Source: CAYXAA01 sp964462985
GTDB taxonomy: Bacteria > Pseudomonadota > Alphaproteobacteria > Rhizobiales > Stappiaceae
Assembly (NCBI GenBank): GCA_964462985.1
Contig: CAYXAA010000021.1
Span: 15,316-79,315, forward strand
DNA: 64,000 nucleotides
Direction of reading: 5' to 3'
Below are positions 8,978-18,615 of this stretch, piece by piece. Below the pieces are notes generated by a model. It saw only the letters and a program-made list of their open reading frames with translations. It ran no database searches and was not told the DNA's origin. The stretch's first letter is position 1; each line of letters starts with the position of its first letter. Made by a program: the position numbers and the translations under genes.

Positions 8978-11620
8978 ATGAACATCGTCATTGTCGAATC
9001 GCCGGCCAAAGCCAAGACAATCAACAAATATCTCGGCGCCGACTATCACGTGCTCGCCTCTTACGGCCACGTCCGGGATCTCCCGGCGAAGGACGGCTCC
9101 GTGCAGCCGGATGACGATTTTTCGATGAGCTGGGAGGTGGACAGCAAGGCACAGAAGCGCCTCAACGAGATCGCCCGGGCCGTCAAGGATGCCGACCGCC
9201 TGATCCTCGCCACCGACCCTGACCGCGAAGGTGAGGCAATCTCCTGGCACGTGCTCCAGGTGCTGCAATCCAAGCGCGTGCTGAAGGACAAGCCGGTCGA
9301 GCGCGTCGTCTTCAACGCCATCACCAAGCAGGCGATCCTGGAGGCGATGCAGAACCCGCGGCCGATCGATGCTCCGCTCGTCGATGCCTATCTCGCCCGC
9401 CGTGCGCTCGATTACCTGGTGGGCTTCACGCTGTCGCCGGTGCTGTGGCGCAAGCTCCCCGGCGCCCGCTCGGCCGGTAGGGTGCAGTCGGTGGCACTGC
9501 GCCTGGTCTGCGACCGCGAGCGCGAGATCGAAACCTTCGTCCGTCAGGAATACTGGTCGATCCTCGCCAACCTGAAGACCTCGGCCGGCGAAGCGCTGCA
9601 GGCTCGCCTGGCGGAAATTGACGGCCGCAAGATCGGCCGGCTCGACATCAGGACCGAGGACGAGGCGAATGCGATCAAGTCCTTCCTCGAAGGCGCCGAC
9701 TTCTCGGTTGCCTCGGTCGAGTCGAAGCCCCAGAAGCGTCATCCCTGGGCCCCCTTCACCACCTCCACCCTGCAACAGGAAGCGTCGCGCAAATGCGGTT
9801 TTTCCGCCCAGCGCACCATGCAGGTCGCGCAAAGGCTCTATGAGGGTGTCGACGTCGGCGGCGAGACTGTCGGTCTGATCACCTACATGCGAACCGACGG
9901 CGTCCAGATTGCAGGCGAGGCGATCGCCGCGGCACGCCGGGTGATCGGGCAGGATTACGGCGACAACTACGTTCCGGAGAAGCCGCGTCATTACTCCTCA
10001 AAGGCAAAGAACGCCCAGGAGGCCCACGAGGCCATCCGGCCGACCGACCTCGCCCGCCGGCCGCGCGATGTCCGCCGCTACCTCGACGAGGACCAGGCGA
10101 GACTCTACGAGCTGATCTGGAAGCGCACGATCGCGAGCCAGATGGAATCGGCGGTTCTGGAGCGCACCACGATCGATATCGCGGCGACGGGCTCCGGCCG
10201 GCGCGCCGTCGTGCGCGCCACCGGCTCGGTCGTCCGATTCGACGGCTTCCTGGCACTCTACCAGGAGGGCCGCGACGACGAGGAGGACGAGGAGAACAGG
10301 CGCCTGCCGGCTGTGGCCGAAGGCGAAGCCCTCGAGCGTACCGACATCGAGGCAACCCAGCATTTCACCGAGCCGCCGCCGCGCTACACTGAAGCGACGC
10401 TGGTGAAGAAGATGGAGGAGCTCGGCATTGGCCGCCCCTCGACGTACGCCTCGACGCTGCAGACCCTGCGCGACCGCGACTATGTCGAGCTCGACAAGAA
10501 GCGGCTCATCCCGCAGGACAAGGGCAGGCTCGTCATTGCCTTCCTCGAAAGCTTCTTCGACCGCTATGTGGAGTACGACTTTACCGCGGATCTCGAGGAG
10601 AAGCTCGATAGGATCTCGGCCGGTGACCTGTCGTGGAAGGACGTTCTGCGCGAGTTCTGGCGCGACTTCTCGGCCGCCGTCGATGGCATCAAGGACCTGC
10701 GCGTCGCCCAGGTCCTCGACGCTCTGAATGAAATTCTCGGGCCCCATATCTTCCCCGACAAAGGCGACGGCAGCGACCCGCGCGCCTGTCCGTCCTGTGG
10801 CAGCGGGCAGCTTTCCCTTAAGGTTGGCCGCTTCGGCGCCTTCATCGGCTGCTCCAACTATCCGGAATGCAACTACACGCGCCAGATTGCCCAGAACGGC
10901 GACGGCGAGGCCGATGCCGGCAACGACGGGCCGAAGCTGCTCGGCCAGGACCCGGAGACCGGCCTTGACGTCACGCTGCGCGCCGGCCGTTTCGGGCCTT
11001 ACGTTCAACTCGGTGAGGAAGCCAAGCCGAAGCGCGCGTCCCTGCCCCGCGGCTGGTCGGCCGCCGACATGGACCTCGACAAGGCGCTGAAGCTGCTCAC
11101 GCTGCCGCGCGAGGTCGGCCCGCATCCGGAAGACGGCAAGATGATCACGGCCGGCATCGGCCGCTATGGACCGTTCGTGCTGCATGATGGCACCTACGCC
11201 AACCTGAGCAGCCCGGACGAGGTGTTCTCGGTCGGAATCAACCGCGCCGTGGATGCGCTTGCCCAGAAGCGGGCGTCCGGCAAGGGCGGCCGCGGCGCGA
11301 GCGCTGCGCCCCTGCGCACGCTCGGAGAGCATCCGGACGGCGGCGCCATTGCCGTTTATGAGGGCCGCTACGGACCCTATGTCAAATGGGAGAAGGTCAA
11401 CGCCACCCTGCCCAAGACGGCAGACCCGGCGACCGTCACGCTGGAAGAGGCCCTGGGACTGATCGCCGACAAGGCGGCGAAATCGGGGAAGGGCACGAAG
11501 AAGGCGGCGACCAAAAAGACCGCGACGAAGAAGCCGGCTGCCACCAAAAAGCCGGCAGCGAAGGCAACGGCATCGAGCGCCACCCGAAAGAAAGCGGCCG
11601 TCAGCGCCACGGACGATTGA
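8978..11620 (+). CDS. topA: DNA topoisomerase I
   Basis: An 880-residue type IA topoisomerase that relaxes negative supercoils. The TOPRIM domain starts at residue 1 (MNIVIVESPAKAKTI) and includes DPDREGEAISWH; the active-site tyrosine is Tyr303 in YMRTDG. One intact C4 zinc motif (CPSCG...CSNYPEC, residues about 606-631) is followed by degenerate zinc-ribbon repeats with the FGPYV pattern. The tail is a Lys/Ala/Thr-rich low-complexity segment common in alphaproteobacterial TopA. I use the ATG at 8978 because the 33 residues encoded upstream in frame are not family sequence. Confidence 0.97.
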   Translation: MNIVIVESPAKAKTINKYLGADYHVLASYGHVRDLPAKDGSVQPDDDFSMSWEVDSKAQKRLNEIARAVKDADRLILATDPDREGEAISWHVLQVLQSKRVLKDKPVERVVFNAITKQAILEAMQNPRPIDAPLVDAYLARRALDYLVGFTLSPVLWRKLPGARSAGRVQSVALRLVCDREREIETFVRQEYWSILANLKTSAGEALQARLAEIDGRKIGRLDIRTEDEANAIKSFLEGADFSVASVESKPQKRHPWAPFTTSTLQQEASRKCGFSAQRTMQVAQRLYEGVDVGGETVGLITYMRTDGVQIAGEAIAAARRVIGQDYGDNYVPEKPRHYSSKAKNAQEAHEAIRPTDLARRPRDVRRYLDEDQARLYELIWKRTIASQMESAVLERTTIDIAATGSGRRAVVRATGSVVRFDGFLALYQEGRDDEEDEENRRLPAVAEGEALERTDIEATQHFTEPPPRYTEATLVKKMEELGIGRPSTYASTLQTLRDRDYVELDKKRLIPQDKGRLVIAFLESFFDRYVEYDFTADLEEKLDRISAGDLSWKDVLREFWRDFSAAVDGIKDLRVAQVLDALNEILGPHIFPDKGDGSDPRACPSCGSGQLSLKVGRFGAFIGCSNYPECNYTRQIAQNGDGEADAGNDGPKLLGQDPETGLDVTLRAGRFGPYVQLGEEAKPKRASLPRGWSAADMDLDKALKLLTLPREVGPHPEDGKMITAGIGRYGPFVLHDGTYANLSSPDEVFSVGINRAVDALAQKRASGKGGRGASAAPLRTLGEHPDGGAIAVYEGRYGPYVKWEKVNATLPKTADPATVTLEEALGLIADKAAKSGKGTKKAATKKTATKKPAATKKPAAKATASSATRKKAAVSATDD

Positions 11621-11621
11621 T

Positions 11622-13925
11622 TTGACCGGCGAAAAGCCCGCCAGGCCGAAACAGAGCAAGAAGAAGGATGCCTCGACCGGCGAGCTGCCGAGCCGGGAGG
11701 AGATCCTTGCCTTTATCGCCGACCAGCCCGGCAAGGTCGGAAAACGGGAGATCGCCAAGCACTTCGGCATCAAGGGCGGCGGTCGCATCCATCTCAAGCG
11801 CGTGCTGCGCGATCTCGCCGACGAGGGCGTGATCGAAAAGCGGCAGAGCCGGCTGATGCGGCCGGGCGACCTGCCGCCCGTGCTCGTCGTCACGCTCGTC
11901 GCCCGCGACACCGACGGCGAGCTGCTGGGCGAGCCGGTCAAATGGGACGAGGAGGAGCACGGCCCCGCACCCAAGCTCCTGGTGCTGCCGGACCGTCGGC
12001 GCCCCGGCCCGGCGGGCGGGCTCGGCGACCGTGCGCTGGTCAGGCTTGTCGACATCGATCCGGGCCAGGAGGCTGTCCGCTCCGCCCGCATCATCAAGCT
12101 TCTTGAGCGCCAGCAGGCGGCCGTGCTCGGCATCCTGCGACTCGATCCGAAGTTCGGAGCCCGGCTGGAGCCGGTCGACCGCCGCCAGAAGGAAGTCGAG
12201 ATCGACACGGCCGATCTGAAAGGGGCGGCCGACGGTGATCTCGTCAGCGTCGAGATCCGCCGCGCCGGCCGCTACGGCCTGCCGCGCGGCCGTATCGTGA
12301 CCCGAATCGGCTCGATGAACTCGGAAATGGCGGTGTCCGAGATCGCCTTGCACACCCACGGCATTCCGCATGTCTTTCCCGCCGCCGTGCTCGCGGAGGC
12401 GGATGCGGCCGAACCGGTTCGTCCGGACGGCCGCGAGGACTGGCGCACGCTACCGCTGATCACGATCGATCCGCCGGACGCCAAGGACCACGACGATGCG
12501 GTCCATGCAATGGCCGACAACGACCCCGGCAATCCGGACGGCCATGTCGTTACGGTCGCGATCGCCGATGTTGCCCATTACGTGAGGCCAGGCTCTGCGC
12601 TCGACCGCGAGGCCCATTTACGCGGCAACTCGGTCTACTTTCCGGACCGTGTCATCCCGATGCTGCCCGAACGCATCTCCAACGACCTGTGCTCGCTGCG
12701 CGAGAACGAGGACCGGCCGGCGCTGGCCGTTCGCATGTGGTTCGATGCCTCCGGCCGCAAGACGGCCCACAGCTTCCACCGCATCATGATGCGCTCGGCC
12801 GCGAAGCTGTCCTACCAGCAGGCCCAGGCTGCGATCGACGGCCGGCCCGACGACAAGTCCGCCCCCCTGCTCGACGACATCCTGAAGCCGCTATGGGCCG
12901 CCTATGGCTGTTTAAAGCGCGGGCGCGACGCCCGGGAGCCGCTCGACCTCGACCTGCCGGAACGCAAGATCCGCCTCAAACCCGACGGCACCGTCGACAG
13001 CGTCTACATCCCCGAACGTCTCGACGCCCACAAGCTGATCGAGGAGTTCATGATCCAGGCCAACGTCGCGGCCGCCGAGACCCTTGAGCAGAAGAAGACT
13101 CCCCTGCTCTACCGCGTTCACGACGCCTCGAGCCCGGAAAAGCTGGAGGCCCTCAAGGACTTCCTCTCCACCCTCGACATCCGCCTCGGCCAGCCGGGCG
13201 GCCTGAGGCCCGCGACCTTCAACGCCATCCTTCGCAAGGTCGCGGACACGCCGAACGCGCAGCTCGTGAACGAGGTGATCCTGCGCAGCCAGGCCCAGGC
13301 CGAGTACACGCCCGTCAACATCGGCCATTTCGGGCTCAACCTGCGCCGTTACGCCCATTTCACATCGCCGATCCGCCGCTACGCCGATCTCATCGTCCAC
13401 CGCGGCCTGATCCGCGCTCTTCGTCTTGGCGACGACGGCCTGCCTCCAGGCATAGACGCAAAGCTGGAGGCGATCGGCGCCGACGTTTCTGCTGCCGAGC
13501 GTCGGGCAATGCTGGCGGAACGCGAGACGATCGATCGGCTGATCGCCCTCTGGCTTGCCGACCGGGTCGGCGCAATCTTCCGCGGCCGCATCTCCGGCGT
13601 GGTCAAGTCGGGCCTGTTTGTCCGGCTGGACGAGATCGGCGCCGACGGCTTCATTCCAGCCTCGACGATCGGCGAGGACTACTACCACTACGACGAAAGG
13701 TCGCATTCCATGATCGGCCGTTCGACGGGAGAAACCTTCCAACTCGGCTATGCTGTCGAGGTCCGCCTGGTCGAAGCAGCGCCGTTTGCCGGTGCGCTGC
13801 GATTTGAACTCCTGACACCGGGCCGCTATCTGAAGGGCAGAGCAACTGACCGCCGGGCATCCAGCCGGAGCGAGAAGCGCCGCCGGAGCGTCGCTGCGCG
13901 CAAGAAAAAGGAATCACTCCGATGA
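11622..13925 (+). CDS. rnr: Ribonuclease R
   Basis: A 767-residue 3-prime to 5-prime exoribonuclease that degrades structured RNA. An N-terminal winged-helix segment (about 20-85) is followed by cold-shock domains, the RNB catalytic domain with the metal-binding block TIDPPDAKDHDDAVH (near 285) and HFTSPIRRYADLIVHRGL, an S1 domain near 645-720 (SGVVKSGLFVRLDEIGADGF) and a basic tail. The apparent start is a TTG one nucleotide after the topA stop, which implies coupling to topA. A later start would remove the Lys-rich leader but not a domain. Confidence 0.95.
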   Translation: MTGEKPARPKQSKKKDASTGELPSREEILAFIADQPGKVGKREIAKHFGIKGGGRIHLKRVLRDLADEGVIEKRQSRLMRPGDLPPVLVVTLVARDTDGELLGEPVKWDEEEHGPAPKLLVLPDRRRPGPAGGLGDRALVRLVDIDPGQEAVRSARIIKLLERQQAAVLGILRLDPKFGARLEPVDRRQKEVEIDTADLKGAADGDLVSVEIRRAGRYGLPRGRIVTRIGSMNSEMAVSEIALHTHGIPHVFPAAVLAEADAAEPVRPDGREDWRTLPLITIDPPDAKDHDDAVHAMADNDPGNPDGHVVTVAIADVAHYVRPGSALDREAHLRGNSVYFPDRVIPMLPERISNDLCSLRENEDRPALAVRMWFDASGRKTAHSFHRIMMRSAAKLSYQQAQAAIDGRPDDKSAPLLDDILKPLWAAYGCLKRGRDAREPLDLDLPERKIRLKPDGTVDSVYIPERLDAHKLIEEFMIQANVAAAETLEQKKTPLLYRVHDASSPEKLEALKDFLSTLDIRLGQPGGLRPATFNAILRKVADTPNAQLVNEVILRSQAQAEYTPVNIGHFGLNLRRYAHFTSPIRRYADLIVHRGLIRALRLGDDGLPPGIDAKLEAIGADVSAAERRAMLAERETIDRLIALWLADRVGAIFRGRISGVVKSGLFVRLDEIGADGFIPASTIGEDYYHYDERSHSMIGRSTGETFQLGYAVEVRLVEAAPFAGALRFELLTPGRYLKGRATDRRASSRSEKRRRSVAARKKKESLR

Positions 13926-14380
13926 CCGTCACTTACGGCACGATCGCAGCCGCCGCGGCTGACCGGCCCAAACGCGAGGTGATGCCGGCGATACTGCGCG
14001 GCGTCCGGTGCCGCTGCCCGGCCTGCGGCGACGGGCAGGTCTTCAACGGCTACCTCAAGGTACGGCCCGTCTGCGACGCCTGCGGCGAGGAACTGCACCA
14101 TCAGCGGGCCGACGATGCCCCGCCCTATTTCACCATCATGATCCTCGGGCATCTGATCGTTCCCCTGGCGCTGGCCCTGGAGGTCGCCTTCATGCCGCCG
14201 CTGTGGGTACACATGGCGCTGTGGATTCCCCTCAGCATCGTGACGGCACTTGCGCTGCTCAAGCCGATCAAGGGCGGGCTGGTCGGGCTGCAATGGGCGC
14301 TCTACATGCACGGCTTCGACCCGCGAGCGCGCGAGACCGGGGATGCGGTATTTCATCACGGCAGTGGAGCGGCGCCGTGA
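13922..14380 (+). CDS. DUF983 family membrane protein
   Basis: A 152-residue protein of the DUF983 family. The N-terminal half has a two-CxxC zinc-ribbon-like motif (CRCPACGDGQVF then VCDACGEEL), followed by the conserved ADDAPPYFTI and two or three membrane helices. The family has no established function. It overlaps rnr by 4 nt (ATGA) and the Nudix gene by 3-4 nt, so it is the middle gene of a tightly packed run. Confidence 0.9.
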   Translation: MTVTYGTIAAAAADRPKREVMPAILRGVRCRCPACGDGQVFNGYLKVRPVCDACGEELHHQRADDAPPYFTIMILGHLIVPLALALEVAFMPPLWVHMALWIPLSIVTALALLKPIKGGLVGLQWALYMHGFDPRARETGDAVFHHGSGAAP

Positions 14381-15123
14381 GGCCAGAGGAACTGACCGCA
14401 CGGCTGAACGAGGTCGAGCGCGATCGGTCGGGACCCAACATCCGTCCCAGTGACGCCGCGACCCTGCTCATTCTCGATCGTGCGTCCGACGGCACAACCA
14501 AGGTTCTGATGGGCCGGCGCCATATGCGCCACCGCTTCATGCCGGGCAAGTTCGTCTTCCCGGGAGGCCGGCTCGATCCTGGTGATAGCCGCGTTCCGGT
14601 GGTCTCCGAATACCACCCGGACGTGGCCCGCAAGCTCGCGCTGGAGATGAAGGGCCCCAAGTCGGCCGCCCGGGCCCGTGCGCTTGGCGTCGCAGCCGTC
14701 CGCGAAACCTACGAGGAAGCCGGGATTTTCGTCGGCAGCCGCTGCGATATCCCCTGGCGCGGCAAGGGCGATTTTGCAGCCTTCTCCGACCGCGGCCTCA
14801 AGCCCGACCTTGCTCCGCTGCGGCTCGTGGGCCGCGCCATCACGCCGCCGCGCCGCCCGCGCCGGTTCGACACCCGGTTCCTCGCGGTCTTCGCCGACCA
14901 CGTCGCCGACCGTCTGCCCGAGGGCACCGGCCCTTCGGGTGAGCTCGAGGAGGTGCACTGGCTCACCCTCGATGATGCCAAGACGCTTGACCTCCCGACC
15001 ATCACGCTCACGATCATCGAAGAGTTGCAGCGCCGCCTTGCCGACGACAGGGATCTCGCCCCGTCGACGCCTGCGCCCTATTACTACTGGCGCGGCAAGG
15101 GTTTCATCCGCACGGAACTGTAG
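14377..15123 (+). CDS. Nudix hydrolase, long-insertion type
   Basis: A 248-residue Nudix-fold protein starting at a GTG that overlaps the DUF983 stop. FPGGRLDPGD marks the start of the Nudix region and GVAAVRETYEEAGIFVG carries the catalytic RExxEE-type core. The two are separated by about 55 residues, as in NUDT19/NUDT7-like hydrolases that act on CoA derivatives, rather than by the short spacing of MutT. The substrate here is not known. Confidence 0.9.
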   Translation: MRPEELTARLNEVERDRSGPNIRPSDAATLLILDRASDGTTKVLMGRRHMRHRFMPGKFVFPGGRLDPGDSRVPVVSEYHPDVARKLALEMKGPKSAARARALGVAAVRETYEEAGIFVGSRCDIPWRGKGDFAAFSDRGLKPDLAPLRLVGRAITPPRRPRRFDTRFLAVFADHVADRLPEGTGPSGELEEVHWLTLDDAKTLDLPTITLTIIEELQRRLADDRDLAPSTPAPYYYWRGKGFIRTEL

Positions 15124-15195
15124 GACTGTCTACCGGTGTGACCGTTCTCGGCTGCCAGGATGCCGAGCGGCCGAACGGTTTGGCTAGGAGCAATC

Positions 15196-16374
15196 ATGAC
15201 GGAGCGGAGCCAGGCCGAGCCGGGTGCATTCGGCATCCAGCGTGCGCTCGGCGTCGCCGCAGCGATCTCGGCAATCACCGCAGTCGGCATCGGACTTTCG
15301 GTCGGTCTGCCGCTGCTGTCGCTGACCCTTGAACAACGCGGCGTTTCGGAGTTCTGGATCGGGGTCAACGTTGCCGCAGGCGGCGTCGCCGCCCTCACCG
15401 TCACCCCGTTCACGCCCGCACTTGCCTTCCGGTTCGGCACGGCCCGCATGCTGCTGGCCGCCGCGCTCCTTGCCGCCGTCACCCTTCCGGCCTTCTATCT
15501 GGCGACCGCGTTCTGGGTGTGGTTCCCGCTGCGCCTGATCTTCTCCGGTGCAATCACCGCCGCCTTCGTTCTGTCGGAATACTGGATCAACGCGCTTGCC
15601 CCGAACGCGCGGCGTGGACTGATCATGGGGATCTATGCCACCGTGCTGTCGATCGGCTTCGCCACCGGGCCCGTGCTGTTCGCGGTGGTGGGCGTTGAGG
15701 GTATCACGCCCTACATCGCCGGAGCGGCGGTTCTGGCCGCCGCCGCCATTCCCGTTGTCCTCGCTCGCGACACCGAGCCGGCGGGCCATTCCCGGTCGTC
15801 GGCGCCGATCCGCCGCTATCTGCTGGCCGCGCCGCTGGCGACACTCGCCGCATTCGTGTTCGGTTCCGTCGAATCCGGTTCGATGTCGCTGCTGCCGGTC
15901 TTTGGCGTCCAGTCCGGCTTCTCCGGGGTCGATTCGGCCCTGCTGGTGTCGGCGGTGGTCGCGGGCAACGTCCTGCTGCAGATCCCCCTCGGTCTCGCTG
16001 CCGACCGCTACGACCGTCGCCACCTGCTGCTGGCCTGTGCTCTGATCGGCGCCGGCGGCGCGCTGATGATGCCGCTCGCCGCAACGGATTATTTCTGGCT
16101 TTGCGCGCTTTTGTTCGTCTGGGGCGGCGTCGTTGCCGGCCTCTATACCGTCGGCCTGACCCAGCTCGGGTCGCGCTACGAGGGCGGCGACCTCGCCGGG
16201 GCCAATGCCGCGTTCGTGCTGATGTACTCTCTCGGCATGCTGGCCGGTCCGGCGGCCATGGGCACCGGACTGTCCATCGGCGGACCGGACGGGTTGCCGC
16301 TCGTCGTCGCCGCCCTGTTTGCGCTCTATGCGGCGGTGGCCGTGTGGCGGATCGCCTCGCGGCGCAAGGATTGA
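15196..16374 (+). CDS. Major facilitator superfamily transporter
   Basis: A 392-residue protein with about twelve membrane segments, in two six-helix halves separated by a hydrophilic loop near residues 190-205 (RDTEPAGHSRSSAPIRR). The second-half loop LGLAADRYDRRHLL matches the MFS loop 8-9 motif. It resembles YcaD-type permeases of unknown substrate. The ATG at 15196 follows a TAGGAG ribosome-binding site; the frame is open further upstream but without similarity. It lies downstream of the Nudix gene with a 72-nt gap and upstream of the rpmG promoter. Confidence 0.9.
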   Translation: MTERSQAEPGAFGIQRALGVAAAISAITAVGIGLSVGLPLLSLTLEQRGVSEFWIGVNVAAGGVAALTVTPFTPALAFRFGTARMLLAAALLAAVTLPAFYLATAFWVWFPLRLIFSGAITAAFVLSEYWINALAPNARRGLIMGIYATVLSIGFATGPVLFAVVGVEGITPYIAGAAVLAAAAIPVVLARDTEPAGHSRSSAPIRRYLLAAPLATLAAFVFGSVESGSMSLLPVFGVQSGFSGVDSALLVSAVVAGNVLLQIPLGLAADRYDRRHLLLACALIGAGGALMMPLAATDYFWLCALLFVWGGVVAGLYTVGLTQLGSRYEGGDLAGANAAFVLMYSLGMLAGPAAMGTGLSIGGPDGLPLVVAALFALYAAVAVWRIASRRKD

Positions 16375-16396
16375 TACCGCGCTTGCGATCGCGTGC

Positions 16397-16424
16397 TTGA
16401 CATCGAACGCGCGATCCTTATGGT
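16397..16424 (+). promoter_or_regulatory. Sigma-70-type promoter of rpmG
   Basis: TTGACA at 16397-16402 and TATGGT at 16419-16424 are separated by 16 nt, a near-consensus housekeeping promoter. Transcription would begin about 90 nt before the rpmG start codon. Its position between the MFS stop and rpmG, together with the terminator after rpmG, makes rpmG a single-gene transcript. Confidence 0.7.
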
Positions 16425-16520
16425 GCGCGCTGATTTCTCACGGATCGCCCGGCCGTTCCCGCCGCCAAAGCGCGGCGCGAAACCAGTTCGGGCCAACGAA
16501 CGTTTCTGAGGACCAAGCGG

Positions 16521-16688
16521 ATGGCCAAGGCGACCACCATCAAGATCCGGCTCGTTTCGACGGCCGACACCGGCTTTTTCTACGTCACCAAGAAGAACTC
16601 CCGCACCATGACCGACAAGATGGTCAAGCGGAAGTACGACCCGGTTGCCAAGAAGCACGTCGAGTTCCGCGAAGCCAAGATCAAGTAG
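16521..16688 (+). CDS. rpmG: 50S ribosomal protein L33
   Basis: A 55-residue basic protein, the standard length for L33. It begins MAKATTIKIRLVSTADTGFF and contains the conserved TKKNSR and KYDPVAKKHVEFREAKIK segments. It lacks the two CxxC pairs of zinc-binding L33, so it is the zinc-independent form. It lies downstream of a strong promoter and directly upstream of an intrinsic terminator. Confidence 0.98.
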   Translation: MAKATTIKIRLVSTADTGFFYVTKKNSRTMTDKMVKRKYDPVAKKHVEFREAKIK

Positions 16689-16725
16689 CCACGCGATCGA
16701 CGGTCGCCCACGGGCGGCAGACAAG

Positions 16726-16749
16726 GGGCGCTTCGGCGCCCTTTTTTTT
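16726..16749 (+). terminator. Intrinsic terminator after rpmG
   Basis: A perfect 6-bp G+C stem GGGCGC/GCGCCC closes a TTCG tetraloop and is followed by eight T residues. It begins 37 nt after the rpmG stop codon, a textbook rho-independent terminator. Confidence 0.93.
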
Positions 16750-17238
16750 GTCTGTCTCGGCGCCATCATCTCGGCTGGCTGGCCGAACGCCGGCAGCCAG
16801 GAGTGCGTCTCCACGGCCCTCCCCGACACGGAGATCCATTGCGCATCCGCTCGCCAGGTGTCGGCCCGGGAGGGCAGCCTCCCGCGGTTCGGCGTGACGC
16901 CCGCAGCGCGCGGCGATCAGAACGACGTTGCTTTTGCGATGGTGGTCGGCGCGGCGCAGATCCTACGAGGAGGCCACTCTGAATCCACGCCGCGACCGAC
17001 CGGCCCCACGGACCCAGGAGATGCGGCGGACCTGAGCGTTCCGTAGGGTGTTCCTGCCGCATCGGATCGCGCCCGTCCGTCGATCCAGACAGCCGGACAG
17101 TATCCGTCAAGGTTGTTGCGGCATCCTTGCTGCCGACACACTAGCGACAGGTCACGCGGCGAATCAACACGGCCACTCGGTTGGCGCGGAATTTATTTAA
17201 AACTTTAGTAAAGCAATATGGTTACTTGGCCGCGGCCA
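16750..17238. other. Non-coding interval between the rpmG terminator and the pleD end
   Basis: About 490 bp without a convincing gene. Open frames here lack homology and biased codon use. The only compositional feature is an A+T-rich patch at about 17185-17220, immediately beyond the pleD stop, which has no clear stem-loop. I see no RNA gene. Confidence 0.5.
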
Positions 17239-18600
17239 TCACGCAACTTCGGAAACGACGCGGTTGCGGCCGTCGCGCTTGGCCGCATAGAGCGCCTTGT
17301 CCGCCCGCTTCAGCAGCCGTTCTGCCGTGTCGCCGGCACCGTTGTAGGTCGCCACCCCGACGCTTGCCGTCACGGTGATCGCCTTGCTGCCGCCGAGGAT
17401 CTGGAACGGCTCGCTGCCGATGATGCGGCGCACCCGCTCGGCCACGACGCCGGCCACGGCCGCGCTGGTGTCTGGCATCACGATCACGAATTCTTCGCCG
17501 CCGAGCCGGGCGGCGAGGTCGAGGCCGCGGATGTTGATCCTGACGCGGCGAGCAAACTCCCGGAGCACGTCATCGCCGGCGTCATGGCCGTGGGTGTCGT
17601 TCACCGCCTTGAAGAAATCGATGTCGAGCATCAGCACCGAGAGGTCACCGGCGCGCTCCATGGTCCCGTGCACCAGCGTCCGCAGATGGGTCTCCAGGTA
17701 GCGCCGGTTGTGCAGCCCGGTCAGGGCGTCGGTGATCGCCAGCGTGATCGTGCGCTGAGCGTCGCTGACGAGCCGGTCATTGGCGTGCTTGCGGGCAATC
17801 TGGCCGCGGGCGCGCAGCCTGAACTCGTTCTTCTCGACCGGCCGAGTGACATAGTCGTTCACGCCGAGTTCCAGTCCACGCATCAGCCTCGGCGTGTCGT
17901 CGGGATCGGACACCACCAGGATCGGGGTGAGCCGGGTGCGATCGAGCGCTCGAAGCTGCGACACCAGCCGCAAGGCATCGAAACAGGCCAGGGACTGGTT
18001 CAGCACCACGAGATCGAAGCCCTCCTCCGCGATGCGGAACAATGCCTGCTGCGGCTCGCCTTCGATCTCGACGCGGTGTTCCGCCGTCAGGATGTCGCGC
18101 AGCCGCTCCGCCGAGGTCGGATGGTCGTCGACCACAATGACCCGGCTGGCGCCAGCGGCTTTGGGTTCTTCGCTGCCGAGGCCGAGTTGAACCCCGGTCT
18201 CCGCACGCATGCGCAATTCATCGGTGGTCCGCTTCAGCCCGATCAGGTTCTTCACCCTCGTAACGAGGGCCATGTCGTTGATCGGTTTCGTCAGGAAGTC
18301 GTCGGCCCCCGCCTCGAAGCCGCGGATCCGGTCGCCGCTTTGGTCGAGCGCGGTGATCATCACCACAGGAATGTGGGTGGTGCGCGGGTCAGCCTTGATG
18401 CGACGGCAGGTCTCGAAGCCGTCGAGACCGGGCATCATAACGTCGAGCAGCACGACGTCACAGGGCCAGCCCGCCAGCACACGCAGGGCCTCCTGGCCGT
18501 TCTCCGCGGTCTTGACCTCGAAATATTCGGCGAGCAGACGTGCCTCGAGCAGGCGGACATTCGCCTTGACGTCGTCGACGACGAGAATGCGTCCGGTCAT
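17239..18600 (-). CDS. pleD: PleD, two-receiver response regulator diguanylate cyclase
   Basis: A 453-residue protein with the REC-REC-GGDEF architecture of Caulobacter PleD. REC1 (1-120) has the phosphoacceptor Asp53 and Lys105. REC2 (about 153-270) is degenerate: Asn201 (VVLNQS) replaces the phosphoacceptor, as expected for the adaptor receiver used in dimerisation. The GGDEF domain has GGEEF at 367-371 and an RxxD product-inhibition site (RGLD) at 358-361, so it should make cyclic di-GMP with feedback control. It lies 15 nt downstream of divK on the same strand, in the order known from Caulobacter and other alphaproteobacteria. Confidence 0.95.
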   Translation of the reverse strand: MTGRILVVDDVKANVRLLEARLLAEYFEVKTAENGQEALRVLAGWPCDVVLLDVMMPGLDGFETCRRIKADPRTTHIPVVMITALDQSGDRIRGFEAGADDFLTKPINDMALVTRVKNLIGLKRTTDELRMRAETGVQLGLGSEEPKAAGASRVIVVDDHPTSAERLRDILTAEHRVEIEGEPQQALFRIAEEGFDLVVLNQSLACFDALRLVSQLRALDRTRLTPILVVSDPDDTPRLMRGLELGVNDYVTRPVEKNEFRLRARGQIARKHANDRLVSDAQRTITLAITDALTGLHNRRYLETHLRTLVHGTMERAGDLSVLMLDIDFFKAVNDTHGHDAGDDVLREFARRVRINIRGLDLAARLGGEEFVIVMPDTSAAVAGVVAERVRRIIGSEPFQILGGSKAITVTASVGVATYNGAGDTAERLLKRADKALYAAKRDGRNRVVSEVA

Positions 18601-18615
18601 GATCGGTTCTGCCTG

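Noticed and set aside
9998..12208. Minus-strand open frame of over 700 codons across topA and rnr
   Set aside because: Antisense shadow of confirmed genes; Arg/Ser-rich, with no motifs.
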